A stretch of DNA of 64,000 nucleotides. Source: Timaviella obliquedivisa GSE-PSE-MK23-08B (GTDB lineage: Bacteria > Cyanobacteriota > Cyanobacteriia > Elainellales > Elainellaceae). Shown in pieces: positions 36,917 through 48,322 of the stretch; position 1 is the first letter of the stretch; each line of letters begins with the position of its first letter. Under the pieces are notes generated by a model. That model made no database searches and was not told the origin of the DNA. It saw nothing but the letters and a program-made list of their open reading frames with translations. The stretch covers positions 62,001 to 126,000 of the forward strand of contig JAHHII010000004.1 in NCBI GenBank assembly GCA_019358855.1. Direction: 5' to 3'. The position numbers and the translations under genes were made by a program.

Positions 36917-38487
36917 GAGTGTTCTGTATCAGAGTTTCCTGTATCAGAGTTTTCCGTATCAGAGTTTAAAAAAATACGGGTAGGGTTTTCTTCGGGTGCA
37001 AGGGAATCTTCAGGAGAATCTTTAGGAGTCGGATGCTCAGAGGGTTGGGCGATCGCGGCAAGGTCGCTGCGAGGAATATCTTCCTCCCCTGATTCATCTT
37101 GTTCCATTGCAGGCAACTGCCGCCGAATTTGGATTTTGTCGAGACGAGGACCTTCAGCAGTTTCTACCGTCATTTCACAGCCGTTGTAAAGAAATTGTTC
37201 CCCGATCACTGGGATTTTCTGCATTTGAAAAATCAAAAAGCCGCCTAGCGTCTGGTACTCATCAGCTAGCGGTAAATCTAGAGTTAGAAACTCATTGACT
37301 TCTTCTAAGTTCATCTGGGCTTGCACCAGGAAGGTTTGGTCATCGATCATTTGGACGCTAGGTTCGGCAGGGCTTTCTTCACGCGCTTCTCCAATAATTT
37401 CGGCAACCAGGTCTTTTAGCGTGACTAATCCTGCTGTGCCACCAAACTCGTCAATGACTATGACCATTGCTTGTCCACGCTGCTGCATGAAGCTCAGTAG
37501 CTCGTTGAGCGGCATGTACTCAGTGACGAATTGGGCAGGTCGAATCCAGGGGTGAATGAGACTGTCTAAGGTTAAAACGCCTTGAACTAGCGGCTCTGCC
37601 AATTCTTTGAAGTAAATGATTCCCAAAATTTCATCCAGCGATTCGCCCATGACGGGATAGCGAGAATGACCAGATTCGGCGATTTCATGGAGCAGATCTT
37701 GAAAAGTCGCTTCTCTAGAAATTGCCATGAGGCTAGTCCGGGGAACCATGACTTCGCGGGCAGTGACTTCAGCAAATTCTAGAACGTTGGTGAGCAGTTC
37801 GCGTTCTTCTTGTTCAAGCTCCGGTGACTCAGAAGTTGTACTAATAATGAGTTGGAGTTCTTCGGGTGTGACCCGGTTATACCAGCCTTGACCAGTGTAT
37901 TGAATGCCGACTAAGCGCAACAACAGGCGAGTGGACTGGTTTAAGCCCCAAATGAAAGGATTAAAGAACCGAGCGATCGCCAAGCTAGGCGTGCCCAAAA
38001 ACCGAGCGATTTGCTCAGGATAAAGCAGGGCAAGGGACTTGGGGCAAAGTTCGCCCAACACAATTTGTAGGTAAGCGATCAGGGCAAACGCGGCAGGAAT
38101 GGCGATCGAGTGAGAGAGAGTTTGGCGAGTTGCTAACGGTAACGGCAGCTTTTGAAATAGCGTTGTCAGCAGCACTGCCATTGTGCTTTCTCCAATCCAA
38201 CCCAGCGCTAGGCTAGACAATGTAATGCCCAATTGGGTAGTAGAGAGCAGACGACCCAAACCTTGTTGTAAGTGCTGAACCGTTTTTGCCTGAACGTCTC
38301 CAACTGCTGCTAGTTGATTGATGCGCGATCGTCGTACCGAAACAATCGAAAATTCAGCTGTGACAAAAAAGGCATTAATGGTAATCAAGAGAAATACTGC
38401 AAACAGTCGCATAAACACATCCGACCCAGTTAGGGGAGGCAGTGTATCAGGGGCGATCGCGCCAACGAGGAAAAGAGACGGCATCAC
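36913..38487 (-). CDS. CNNM/CorC-HlyC type membrane protein (hemolysin family)
   Basis: The order of domains is DUF21 (CNNM) transmembrane domain (residues about 20-200, with ITINAFFVTAEFSIVSVRRSRI), a pair of CBS domains (about 215-335, MVPRTSLMAIS and VTEYMPLNELL), and a C-terminal CorC_HlyC domain (about 355-435). Such proteins are thought to mediate or control Mg or other divalent cation efflux; the 'hemolysin' name is historical. The acidic C-terminus carries NSDT repeats encoded by a 15-bp tandem triplication. Start and stop overlap both neighbours by four bases. Confidence 0.92.
   Translation of the reverse strand: MMPSLFLVGAIAPDTLPPLTGSDVFMRLFAVFLLITINAFFVTAEFSIVSVRRSRINQLAAVGDVQAKTVQHLQQGLGRLLSTTQLGITLSSLALGWIGESTMAVLLTTLFQKLPLPLATRQTLSHSIAIPAAFALIAYLQIVLGELCPKSLALLYPEQIARFLGTPSLAIARFFNPFIWGLNQSTRLLLRLVGIQYTGQGWYNRVTPEELQLIISTTSESPELEQEERELLTNVLEFAEVTAREVMVPRTSLMAISREATFQDLLHEIAESGHSRYPVMGESLDEILGIIYFKELAEPLVQGVLTLDSLIHPWIRPAQFVTEYMPLNELLSFMQQRGQAMVIVIDEFGGTAGLVTLKDLVAEIIGEAREESPAEPSVQMIDDQTFLVQAQMNLEEVNEFLTLDLPLADEYQTLGGFLIFQMQKIPVIGEQFLYNGCEMTVETAEGPRLDKIQIRRQLPAMEQDESGEEDIPRSDLAAIAQPSEHPTPKDSPEDSLAPEENPTRIFLNSDTENSDTGNSDTEHS
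36921..36965. repeat. 15-bp tandem repeat, three units, encoding NSDT repeats
   Basis: Units at 36921, 36936 and 36951 share TGTATCAGAGT or a one-base variant and encode the C-terminal NSDTE, NSDTG and NSDTE of the CNNM-type protein. Confidence 0.85.
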
Positions 38488-39152
38488 TTCTCCACTGGAA
38501 TGCCCGACAACCGCAGTTGGACTTGCTGCTCAGGATAATCTGTTAGCGACAGAGACAAGCTTTGAGCCCCATCCAACAAGTTTAGCGGCACAGTAATTGT
38601 CCCTTTATCGGGTTCGCCATTAGGAGCCAACTCTTCAGGTAGACCTTGAGCAGAGGCACTTAATAACCGCCCTTGGTCGTTGGTAATTTCCATAGAGCTA
38701 TAAAGAAACTGCACCGCTTTAGCGCTGTTATTCTGCATACTGATGTCCAGCACTAAGGAAGCACCCTGTTTACGAACTGCCTGCACGCCTAACGTCACCG
38801 CTCGGCTTTCAGCAAATAAAGGCAACCCAGATGCAGCATTAGTTTTGGGGCTAGCCTTAGCAGGCTCTGTCTTATCTGCTGTGTCTAAACTGGCGGTTCC
38901 AGCAGTGCCCCCCATCCGAGCCTTGACATTAGCGAGGATGTCACTCTCCTTTAAAAAAGCGAGACTTCCTTCCCGGCGCAAAGCCTTGCCTTGTGAATCC
39001 GTAATATTATTAATGGGGCGAGTATCGGGTTGGGTAATTCCTTTCAAGGCTTCTCTGCCTAGCTTATATCCCCAAGAAGCGCTGGTAATGCCTGCGCCCA
39101 CCATCAGGGACAACAAAATTAGGGTTAAAGTTACGGTTGGATTAACTTTCAC
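38484..39152 (-). CDS. Hypothetical membrane-anchored or exported protein
   Basis: No family recognised. The 222-residue protein begins with a hydrophobic segment (VTLTLILLSLMVGAGITSASWGYKLG) that can serve as signal anchor. A charged linker, a Thr/Ala/Lys-rich low-complexity stretch (about 85-110) and a beta-rich C-terminal domain (LVLDISMQNNSAKAVQFLYSS) follow, the last resembling an Ig-like fold by pattern only. It heads the coupled cluster with the CNNM-type and EVE genes: its stop overlaps the next start by four bases. Confidence 0.7.
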   Translation of the reverse strand: MKVNPTVTLTLILLSLMVGAGITSASWGYKLGREALKGITQPDTRPINNITDSQGKALRREGSLAFLKESDILANVKARMGGTAGTASLDTADKTEPAKASPKTNAASGLPLFAESRAVTLGVQAVRKQGASLVLDISMQNNSAKAVQFLYSSMEITNDQGRLLSASAQGLPEELAPNGEPDKGTITVPLNLLDGAQSLSLSLTDYPEQQVQLRLSGIPVEK

Positions 39153-39275
39153 AATCTATAACGTCTAGAACTGCTTACTTATACTGCATCAGGATACAAT
39201 AGGAGCCGAGCGTTGAAAAATTAAGGTTTGGTCAAAAGATTCTTTTTGAGAAACTCAAGAATCTTTCTGGGTCAA

Positions 39276-39348
39276 GCGCCGTTGACCGATTGGGGAGGTA
39301 GCGAACTCATAATTCGCCTTCAGGCTGGTTCGATTCCAGCACGGCGCA
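39276..39348 (+). tRNA. tRNA with CAU anticodon (probably Ile2, otherwise elongator Met)
   Basis: A 73-nt cloverleaf: acceptor GCGCCGT/ACGGCGC, D arm with ACC/GGT, anticodon stem GCGAA/TTCGC around CTCATAA (anticodon CAT), T arm GCTGG-TTCGATT-CCAGC, discriminator A. CCA is not encoded. The anticodon arm AACTCATAATT matches the lysidine-modified tRNA-Ile2 pattern of chloroplasts and E. coli rather than initiator tRNA (no GGG/CCC stem). The D arm with only three pairs is slightly unusual. Confidence 0.85.
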
Positions 39349-39429
39349 CTAAAATTCATAAAATCTGAAGTTTGTCATCTGAAAAACGAGATTCAGAGCT
39401 AGGATAGGTCAGAATATTGAATGATCCCT

Positions 39430-39448
39430 TGATTCATGGGTTCTAATT
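39430..39448. repeat. 19-nt dispersed repeat, copy 2
   Basis: Identical to 19986-20004 (TGATTCATGGGTTCTAATT); here it lies between the tRNA and the FHA gene. Confidence 0.7.
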
Positions 39449-39494
39449 CCTAGTGATATAGCCATTCTGAGCAGTTGCTCGAATTTTATGACTG

Positions 39495-39953
39495 ATGACT
39501 TCAGCCCCGCACCAAAGCCATTTATTAATTATTGAAGATGACAAAGGACGGCGAGAATACACCCTCGATAGTCCCGTTTACTCTATTGGCAGAGATCCTA
39601 AATGTGACATCCGTTTGGTTTCTCAGTTTGTCTCGCGCCGCCATGCAACATTGGTACAACTTCCCAACGAAGATGGCAGTTGTTACTACCGCATTGTTGA
39701 TGGCAATCTAAAAGGCAAGCCTAGTGCCAATGGTCTGCTGATTAATGGGCGTAAGTTTCAGGCTCATGATTTGCATGATCAGGATCGGGTGGTTTTTGGT
39801 CCACAGGTTCAAGCAATCTATTACTTGTTGAAGCGAGAAGCCATTACAACGGTTCCTCCTGATGAATACGACATTACGTTAATTAGTCCCAATATGACAG
39901 ATGACCTAGAAGATCAGGAGGACGAAGACGAGGAGGAAGATGAAGAATTATAG
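39495..39953 (+). CDS. FHA domain-containing protein
   Basis: A 152-residue protein with one forkhead-associated domain at about residues 25-112: SIGRDPKCDIRL, VSRRHATL and SANGLLINGRKF carry the conserved Gly-Arg, Ser-Arg-x-His and Asn-Gly of phosphothreonine-binding FHA domains. A strongly acidic C-terminal tail (Asp/Glu-rich, from about 133) follows. It is probably a phospho-dependent adaptor for a Ser/Thr kinase encoded elsewhere. It converges on yidD with a 14-bp gap. Confidence 0.9.
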   Translation: MTSAPHQSHLLIIEDDKGRREYTLDSPVYSIGRDPKCDIRLVSQFVSRRHATLVQLPNEDGSCYYRIVDGNLKGKPSANGLLINGRKFQAHDLHDQDRVVFGPQVQAIYYLLKREAITTVPPDEYDITLISPNMTDDLEDQEDEDEEEDEEL

Positions 39954-39967
39954 AAGCGGCAAGAAAG

Positions 39968-40207
39968 TTAACCTTCACTGATGTTGTCTGGTGCTTGAGG
40001 AGGAACAGGATCGTAGCCGCCAGCATGGAAGGGATGGCAACGGGTGATGCGGCGGAGAGCAAGCCAACTTCCGCGCCTTGCCCCAAAACGGGCGATCGCT
40101 TCCACTGCATACTGTGAGCAAGTGGGCTGAAACCGACAGGTCGGCAAATAAAGCGGCGAGATCAAGGTTCGATAGCCTTTGATTAGTTTAATCAGCGCCC
40201 ATTTCAT
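39968..40207 (-). CDS. yidD: Membrane protein insertion efficiency factor YidD
   Basis: The 79-residue protein shows the full YidD pattern: [28 protein letters not shown] with conserved cysteines, and [17 protein letters not shown]. It is thought to assist YidC-dependent insertion at the inner membrane. In many bacteria yidD lies beside rpmH-rnpA-yidC; here it is isolated from them. It follows the ABC permease on the same strand, 36 bp after its stop. Confidence 0.95.
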   Translation of the reverse strand: MKWALIKLIKGYRTLISPLYLPTCRFQPTCSQYAVEAIARFGARRGSWLALRRITRCHPFHAGGYDPVPPQAPDNISEG

Positions 40208-40243
40208 GAAGTTGTAAATTTACTAAATAGCAGTTTAACAATC

Positions 40244-41122
40244 TTAGCCTTTTACACCGCTGCCTGCTTCAGTTGGGACGATGTAGCGCTGCATGATGCT
40301 AAAGAAAAACAAAATAGGTGCGATCGAAATGACGGAACCCGCAGCAATTAACCGCCAATCTAACGAGAAGGCTCCGGCAAGTTTGGCAACGCCTAGAGGC
40401 AGGGTGTAATACTCTGGACGATCTAAAATAATCAGTGGCCAGAGAAAGTCACTCCAAGAGCCAATAAAAACGAAGATGGCGAGAGTGACCAGTGCTGGAC
40501 GGATGGAGGGCAGCATAATAAACCACCAGATTCCTAGCTCCGTGCAGCCATCGATTCGGGACGCTTCTTCGAGTTCTTTAGGAACACCTTGAAAGGCTTG
40601 GCGTAATAGAAAAATGCCAAAAGCAGAAGCGATCGCCGGGAAAATCAACCCTAAGTAGCTATTCCGTAATCCTAACTGCACCGTTAAAATATACAGCGGA
40701 ATCATGACGATTTGAAAGGGAATCAGAATGGTAGAAACGACCAACGTAAAGATGAACTCACGCCCCCGAAATTCTAGACGCGCCAAGGGGTATGCCGCCA
40801 ATGAACAGAATAGAAGATTGAGTCCGACGGTGAGGACTGCAACCAGCGCGCTATTAAAAAGGTACTGCCCAAAAGGATTTGACTGCCAAACCTGAACAAA
40901 GTTTTGAAAGGTAGGCTGTGCTGGAATGAGTTGAGGCGGGAAGCTAAAAATATCTTCAGTGGGAGATTTGAAGGCTGTGCTGACAAGCCAGATTAGGGGC
41001 AGAAGCATGATTAGGGCGATCGCCCCCAGCACTAAATAACGGGCTAGAGTTCCCCAGAATAATTGGATTTGTGAAGCAGGGGAGCGTTCGGGCATTGTTG
41101 AAAGTCGCTGCATTTTTAACAC
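40244..41122 (-). CDS. Carbohydrate ABC transporter permease (MalG/UgpE type)
   Basis: A 292-residue inner-membrane permease with six predicted helices. The binding-protein-dependent transport signature EEASRIDGCTELGIWWFIMLPSIRPAL (EAA loop with the G nine residues later) contacts the ATPase. The FKSPTEDIFSFPPQLIPAQPTF lead after the first helix is typical of the MalG branch of sugar importers. The gene stands without a binding protein or ATPase; a MalF-type partner permease is at 50335. The true start could be the internal ATG at residue 4 or 9. Confidence 0.9.
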   Translation of the reverse strand: MLKMQRLSTMPERSPASQIQLFWGTLARYLVLGAIALIMLLPLIWLVSTAFKSPTEDIFSFPPQLIPAQPTFQNFVQVWQSNPFGQYLFNSALVAVLTVGLNLLFCSLAAYPLARLEFRGREFIFTLVVSTILIPFQIVMIPLYILTVQLGLRNSYLGLIFPAIASAFGIFLLRQAFQGVPKELEEASRIDGCTELGIWWFIMLPSIRPALVTLAIFVFIGSWSDFLWPLIILDRPEYYTLPLGVAKLAGAFSLDWRLIAAGSVISIAPILFFFSIMQRYIVPTEAGSGVKG

Positions 41123-41235
41123 TACTCATTATGTCGTGATTAAGCGGTTCGAACCTGACTCAAAGAATTAGCAGCTTCGGTCGTTCATCTCAATCAGTTG
41201 TAAACTCTACATAAATCTTTGCAATTGCAGCCTCC

Positions 41236-41925
41236 ATGCGTCGTCTCAAAAAACTGCGAGTTCTTCTGACTGTTCAAAATGCGATCGCCCTTCTCCTCTT
41301 GGTGGTTTGCCTCATTGCGGCGCGGAGATTCTTATCGTTTAATGTCCTCGACCCCTCTGAACTTTTGCGATCGATTCATGATCTAGGACTAATCGGCAAA
41401 TTAATCTATGCAGCCATCTTAGTTTTAGCAGTTGTCGTTAGTCCCATCCCTGGCACGCCGCTCACAGTGGCGGCAGGCGCAGTCTGGAGTCCTTGGACAG
41501 CCGGAATTTACGGCACGTTGGGCGTGTTTGTGGGAAGTTTACTGGCTTATTTTTTAGGACAAACTTTGGGGCGATCGCTCATTCAGGTTTTATCAGGAAA
41601 AACAATCCACATTTCTAAGCATCGCGGCGAAACTTACATCGGCTGGCTATTATTTTTTAGCCACCTGTTGCCGATCGTGCCGTTTGACTTAATGAGCTAC
41701 GGCGCAGGCATGATCCGCCTCTCCTTCCCGCTCTATGCAATGGCGACTTTGCTAGGAACGATTCCGGGCACGTTTCTATTAGCATACCTAGGGGCAAGCT
41801 TTACTATCAGTCCGTGGATGGGCGGGGCGATCGCCATTTTCTTTGCCGTCCTTCTCATCGTGGTGCCCTGGAAAATTCATCGGCACAACTGGTTTGGCAT
41901 TCGGGATGTCATTCGGATTGAGTGA
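41236..41925 (+). CDS. TVP38/TMEM64 family membrane protein
   Basis: The 229-residue integral membrane protein has the SNARE-associated/VTT (DedA-like) region: the re-entrant motif VVSPIPGTPLTVAAGAVWSPW, GVFVGSLLAYFLGQTLGRSL, then FFSHLLPIVPFDLMSYGAGMIRLSF and GTIPGTFLLAYLGA. Members are linked to lipid scrambling or ion-coupled transport; the specific substrate is unknown. It is divergent from the permease and converges on nurA. Confidence 0.9.
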   Translation: MRRLKKLRVLLTVQNAIALLLLVVCLIAARRFLSFNVLDPSELLRSIHDLGLIGKLIYAAILVLAVVVSPIPGTPLTVAAGAVWSPWTAGIYGTLGVFVGSLLAYFLGQTLGRSLIQVLSGKTIHISKHRGETYIGWLLFFSHLLPIVPFDLMSYGAGMIRLSFPLYAMATLLGTIPGTFLLAYLGASFTISPWMGGAIAIFFAVLLIVVPWKIHRHNWFGIRDVIRIE

Positions 41926-41945
41926 TTGCTGTTACTGCGCGCTAG

Positions 41946-43109
41946 TTATCGTCGTCGCGCCTTACTGACCATTTTTCGAGAAAACCGCAGCTTCAAATCT
42001 TCCTGCTCTGCCCAATCTTGCACAATTTTAAAGAACATCTGGCGATCTTCGGCTTTCAGCACCGCAGTTTGGTCTGCTGTTTCAATCACGTAGGGATAGC
42101 CGCCGCCAATGATTACTTCGCCGCGCACCCAGTCCAAAACGCGATCGCTAATTCCTGTCTCAAACATCCACAGCGGCATTTCTAAGCGGGCAGGAAAATT
42201 TTCTTGGGTGGTTTTGAGATAGGTAAAGGCAATGCGGTGGCGTTGTTCCTGGTATTGTTCTAGAATGCCGTGGCGTTGACAGAGAAATTGAGGCGTGCGA
42301 TCGCCCCATTCCATATATTTATTCAAAATTTGCGCATCGTGGATTGACTCTACTTCGGGTAATTGAAATAGGTGTTGCAACATATGCGTCAGGTCATCAG
42401 CTTGACTGGTGTCAATATATGCCACCAACGGCACCCGATATTTTTCACTGGCGCGCAGCAGTTCTAGGGCGCAATCTACATAAAACTGGCGGCTTTCTTC
42501 GTCAAAGCGATCGGCAAACGTCACCACTAGCGACCCGTCCAGAAACACCAGGCAATCTGTTCGATTGGCATTCGCTTTCATGTAATCAATTAGCTTCTGG
42601 GTTTCCATTTCAAAGCGGCGCATATTGACCCGCTGATCGGTCACTTCACCAGAAGCATCTCTTAGCTCTGAAGGAGTCATTACATCTAGATCAGTATCCT
42701 TTTCATAGCCGCCAGCGGGCAAATGCAGATTTTCAAACCAGCCAATTTGAACGAGGGCGATCGGGATGGAAAGATCTTTGCCGGGATAAATTTGGGAACC
42801 ATCGACTGCAAAAGTTGTGATCCCGGTGAGGCGATCGCGCACCCAAAACAAACTCTGCTCTCGGCTCTGCCACACCAACTTGGAAGGAATCACCCCATCG
42901 CTCGATTCACCCAATGGCTCCAGCAACCTCGCCCCTACATCTAAAGGCAATTCCTGTAACTGCTCACGCAGGGCAGATTCTTCTGGCTCTAAGCGGGTCA
43001 ACACCGCTCGGTATTGCTGCAATAGATGCCACGTTTCTTGGCTAAAAGTAGAGAATTCTTTGCGCTTACTGTTGAGAATGTCGTGGATTTGAGAAGGCTT
43101 CAGCGGCAT
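41946..43109 (-). CDS. DNA double-strand break repair nuclease NurA family
   Basis: A 387-residue cytoplasmic protein matching NurA: the Mn-binding Asp in TTFAVDGSQIYPGKD (about residues 97-111), a second acidic site LVFLDGSLVVTF, and a late VLDWVRGEVIIGGGYPYVIETAD segment. In archaea NurA works with the HerA ATPase in end resection; cyanobacterial members are common, with partners encoded elsewhere. No HerA-like gene lies beside it. Confidence 0.9.
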   Translation of the reverse strand: MPLKPSQIHDILNSKRKEFSTFSQETWHLLQQYRAVLTRLEPEESALREQLQELPLDVGARLLEPLGESSDGVIPSKLVWQSREQSLFWVRDRLTGITTFAVDGSQIYPGKDLSIPIALVQIGWFENLHLPAGGYEKDTDLDVMTPSELRDASGEVTDQRVNMRRFEMETQKLIDYMKANANRTDCLVFLDGSLVVTFADRFDEESRQFYVDCALELLRASEKYRVPLVAYIDTSQADDLTHMLQHLFQLPEVESIHDAQILNKYMEWGDRTPQFLCQRHGILEQYQEQRHRIAFTYLKTTQENFPARLEMPLWMFETGISDRVLDWVRGEVIIGGGYPYVIETADQTAVLKAEDRQMFFKIVQDWAEQEDLKLRFSRKMVSKARRR

Positions 43110-43433
43110 GGGAAGGACAGAAAAATAGACAGCATGATGTTAGGAGCTTAAGAAGAGCTAGAACTCATTTCTTACATTTTTATATTTTACCGACTAAGGT
43201 ACGGTTTGAAATTTCGTCTAGATTGCTTAATCGAAGGCAGCCTAATTTTAATCTTCACTTTGTTCTAAGGTTCTATGCGGTCGGTTGCTGCATTAGGGGG
43301 AAAAGAGGAAAACTTTATTGCAAAATATTAAGGACTGTTTCAATTGCAGGTTATCTGCAACACAAACTCAGAAACAGCCCCAACCTCCGTGATACCATCC
43401 ATTTCGTAGCCACAGGAGACTAGGAGAAGACCT
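43110..43433. other. Upstream region of chlP
   Basis: A 324-bp divergent spacer containing both promoters. A 66-codon plus-strand frame (43223-43423) has no recognisable product. No regulatory RNA was identified. Confidence 0.5.
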
Positions 43434-44657
43434 TTGACACTACGGGTTGCTGTTGTTGGATCGGGTCCGGCGGGTTCCTCTGCTGCCGAGACTTTGGTAA
43501 AAGCTGGAATCGAAACCTATTTATTTGAACGCAAGTTAGACAATGCCAAGCCTTGTGGTGGGGCAATTCCGCTTTGCATGGTGGCAGAATTTGAACTGCC
43601 TCCCGAAATCATCGATCGCCAAGTGCGCAAGATGAAAATGATTTCGCCTTCCAACGTTGAGGTCAACATTGGTCAAACCCTCAAAGATGACGAATACATT
43701 GGCATGTGTCGTCGGGAAGTGCTAGATGGCTTCCTGCGCGATCGCGCCGCCAAATTAGGCGCAAAGTTAATTAACGGTACGGTACACGGTGTCGATATTC
43801 CCTCAAATAATACCGATCCCTACACCCTTCACTACGCCGATCACTCCGATGGCAACGTTGAAGGCACGGCAAAAACCCTGCAAGTAGACTTGATCATTGG
43901 CGCAGACGGGGCAAACTCCCGCATTGCCAAAGCGATCGATGCCGGAGATTACAACTACGCGATCGCGTTCCAAGAGCGAATTCGTCTGCCCGATGACAAA
44001 ATGGCGTACTACCATGACCTCGCAGAAATGTACGTGGGAGATGATGTCTCCACCGATTTCTATGCCTGGGTATTTCCCAAGTACGACCACGTTGCCGTCG
44101 GGACAGGCACGATGAAGGTGCACAAAGCCGACATTAAAAAGCTGCAAGCCGGAATTCGCGCCCGTGCTGCCAAACGCTTAGAAGGTGGCAAGATCATTAA
44201 GGTCGAAGCCCATCCCATTCCTGAGCATCCCAGACCGCGCCGTGTGGTGGGTCGGGTGGCACTGGTGGGCGATGCGGCGGGCTATGTCACGAAGTCTTCG
44301 GGCGAAGGCATTTACTTTGCGGCTAAGTCTGGGCGGATGTGTGCCGAAACCATTGTGGAATATTCCATGAAGGGCGATCGCATTCCTACTGAAAATGACC
44401 TCAAGGTTTATCTAAAGCGGTGGGACAAGGCTTATGGCATCACCTACAAGGTTTTGGATATCCTCCAAAGCGTTTTCTATCGATCGGATGCAACTCGTGA
44501 AGCCTTTGTAGAAATGTGCGCCGATATTGACGTGCAAAAACTCACGTTTGACAGCTACCTTTACAAAACTGTGGTGCCTGCCAATCCTTTAGTGCAGCTC
44601 AAAATTACAGCCAAAACTCTTGCTAGTTTGCTTCGGGGAAATGCGTTAGCGCCTTAA
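43434..44657 (+). CDS. chlP: Geranylgeranyl reductase (chlorophyll and tocopherol pathways)
   Basis: ChlP reduces the geranylgeranyl chain to phytyl for chlorophyll a and tocopherol. The FAD-binding fold starts RVAVVGSGPAGSSAAETLV, with KPCGGAIPLC, the IGADGANSRIA motif and RVALVGDAAGYVTKSSGEGI, all characteristic. Length 407 is standard. The start is TTG at 43434, with AGGAG seven bases upstream, and no better upstream codon fits. It is followed by a clear terminator. Membrane association with thylakoids is expected from the family. Confidence 0.97.
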   Translation: MTLRVAVVGSGPAGSSAAETLVKAGIETYLFERKLDNAKPCGGAIPLCMVAEFELPPEIIDRQVRKMKMISPSNVEVNIGQTLKDDEYIGMCRREVLDGFLRDRAAKLGAKLINGTVHGVDIPSNNTDPYTLHYADHSDGNVEGTAKTLQVDLIIGADGANSRIAKAIDAGDYNYAIAFQERIRLPDDKMAYYHDLAEMYVGDDVSTDFYAWVFPKYDHVAVGTGTMKVHKADIKKLQAGIRARAAKRLEGGKIIKVEAHPIPEHPRPRRVVGRVALVGDAAGYVTKSSGEGIYFAAKSGRMCAETIVEYSMKGDRIPTENDLKVYLKRWDKAYGITYKVLDILQSVFYRSDATREAFVEMCADIDVQKLTFDSYLYKTVVPANPLVQLKITAKTLASLLRGNALAP

Positions 44658-44677
44658 TTTTTCAATCCTTAACTTCT

Positions 44678-44706
44678 AGGGGTAACCTTTGGGTTACCCT
44701 TTTTTG
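44678..44706 (+). terminator. Rho-independent terminator of chlP
   Basis: GGGTAACC and GGTTACCC pair around a four-base loop and are followed by six T residues. Confidence 0.93.
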
Positions 44707-44737
44707 CTGTTTAAGCTGTCTCATACTAAAATTAGCG

Positions 44738-44998
44738 ATGCCCGAAATTAGTCGGTTCTTTGGCATCATCATTTCAATGTATTACAGCGATCACCCTCCA
44801 CCGCATTTTCATGTGCGCTACGGTCAATAAAGGGCAATTGTGTCAATTCAGGATCTCTCAATTTTGGAGGGTAAGCTTTCATCAAGAGTTTGGAGTTTGG
44901 TTCTAGACTGGGCAACCTTGCACCAAGCAAAATTGATGGAGAATTGGAATTTAGCTCGCCAAAATATTTCATTAGATGAAATAGAACCACTGGAGTAA
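44738..44998 (+). pseudogene. DUF4160 gene interrupted by an in-frame stop
   Basis: Read in one frame, 87 codons give MPEISRFFGIIISMYYSDH, then PPHFHVRYGQ, a TAA stop at 44828-44830, and RAIVSIQDLSILEGKLSSR... to NISLDEIEPLE and a second stop. The two halves join into a complete DUF4160 protein with no length change, so a single base change in a codon that is usually Tyr or similar would explain it. DUF4160 genes are typically paired with DUF2442 genes, as here (45002), and behave like a toxin-antitoxin-type module in annotation. Only a 30-residue fragment would be made unless the stop is read through. Confidence 0.88.
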
Positions 44999-45001
44999 GC
45001 C

Positions 45002-45295
45002 ATGCTCAAGGATGTTATTGCAGCGCAACCTTTAGACAATCACCACTTGCATCTTCAGTTTGAAGACGGGGTGGAGGGAGTTGTTGATTTAAAGGAATTA
45101 GTAGAGTTTTCGGGAGTTTTTACACTCCTCAAAGATCCTGAATATTTTGCCCAGCTTCGAGTCCATCCAGAATTAGGTACTGTGGTCTGGGACAATGGAG
45201 CCGATCTTGATCCTGATGTTTTGTATTCGATTGTCTCAGGAGAAGAGATTCCAACTTACTCAACCTATGAGGTTCGAGAGGTTTTTGGAGAATGA
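45002..45295 (+). CDS. DUF2442 domain-containing protein
   Basis: A 97-residue protein with the DUF2442 pattern: an N-terminal MLKDVIAAQPLDNHHLHLQFEDGVEGVVDL strand set, the LLKDPEYFAQLRVHPELGTVVWDNGADLDPDVLY core and a short tail. DUF2442 proteins are found next to DUF4160 and are suspected antitoxin or DNA-binding partners; no function is proven to my knowledge. It starts three bases after the broken DUF4160 frame and its stop overlaps the GNAT start (ATGA). Confidence 0.9.
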   Translation: MLKDVIAAQPLDNHHLHLQFEDGVEGVVDLKELVEFSGVFTLLKDPEYFAQLRVHPELGTVVWDNGADLDPDVLYSIVSGEEIPTYSTYEVREVFGE

Positions 45296-45831
45296 GAAGT
45301 TTTGAAAGCGATCGCCTCCTGCTTCGCCAATGGAACCCTGACGCTGAAACAGAAGCCGCTTTCGAGATTTACGGTGACTCTGAGGTGATGCAGTGGATTG
45401 GTGATGGGACAACAGTGTCTGATATTGGAACATTACGTGAAAAACTTCGCCGACGAAATCAACAATGCCTTGACCTAAACGATGGAACAGGTTTCTGGGC
45501 AATTGTGGAGCAGGAAACAGAATATCCGATCGGAACAGTGATTCTGAAGCGGTTACCAGATGGTGATGGACAAATCACCCCTGATTGGGAAGTAGGATGG
45601 CATTTACGAAAGGCTTCTTGGGGCAAAGGGTACGCAACAGAGGCGGCGAGAGCGATCGTAGATTATGGATTCAAAGTGCTGAAGTTGCCCTGTATTTATG
45701 CGATCGCCTATCCTGAAAACCGTCCTTCTATCCGAGTAATGGAGCGGTTAGGAATGACAGCCGTAGGGCTAACCAGCCAATATTATGGTCGCCATGATTT
45801 AGTTCTGTATCAAGCAACTTCGCCAGTTTGA
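45292..45831 (+). CDS. GNAT family N-acetyltransferase (RimJ/RimL-like)
   Basis: The 179-residue protein begins ESDRLLLRQWNPDAETEAAFEIYGDSEVM, typical of the Acetyltransf_3/RimJ group. It has the acetyl-CoA-binding motif A, WHLRKASWGKGYATEAARAIVDYGF (GKGYATEA), then IYAIAYPENRPSIRVMERLGM. The acceptor is unknown. It overlaps the DUF2442 stop by four bases, so the two are co-translated; the link may only be positional. Confidence 0.92.
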   Translation: MRSFESDRLLLRQWNPDAETEAAFEIYGDSEVMQWIGDGTTVSDIGTLREKLRRRNQQCLDLNDGTGFWAIVEQETEYPIGTVILKRLPDGDGQITPDWEVGWHLRKASWGKGYATEAARAIVDYGFKVLKLPCIYAIAYPENRPSIRVMERLGMTAVGLTSQYYGRHDLVLYQATSPV

Positions 45832-45897
45832 TGAAAGCTATTGTTCCTGTACCTCTCCCCACTACCATAGTTTGATAGAATTTAGGGCTGTCGGTAA

Positions 45898-48322
<2,425 letters not shown>

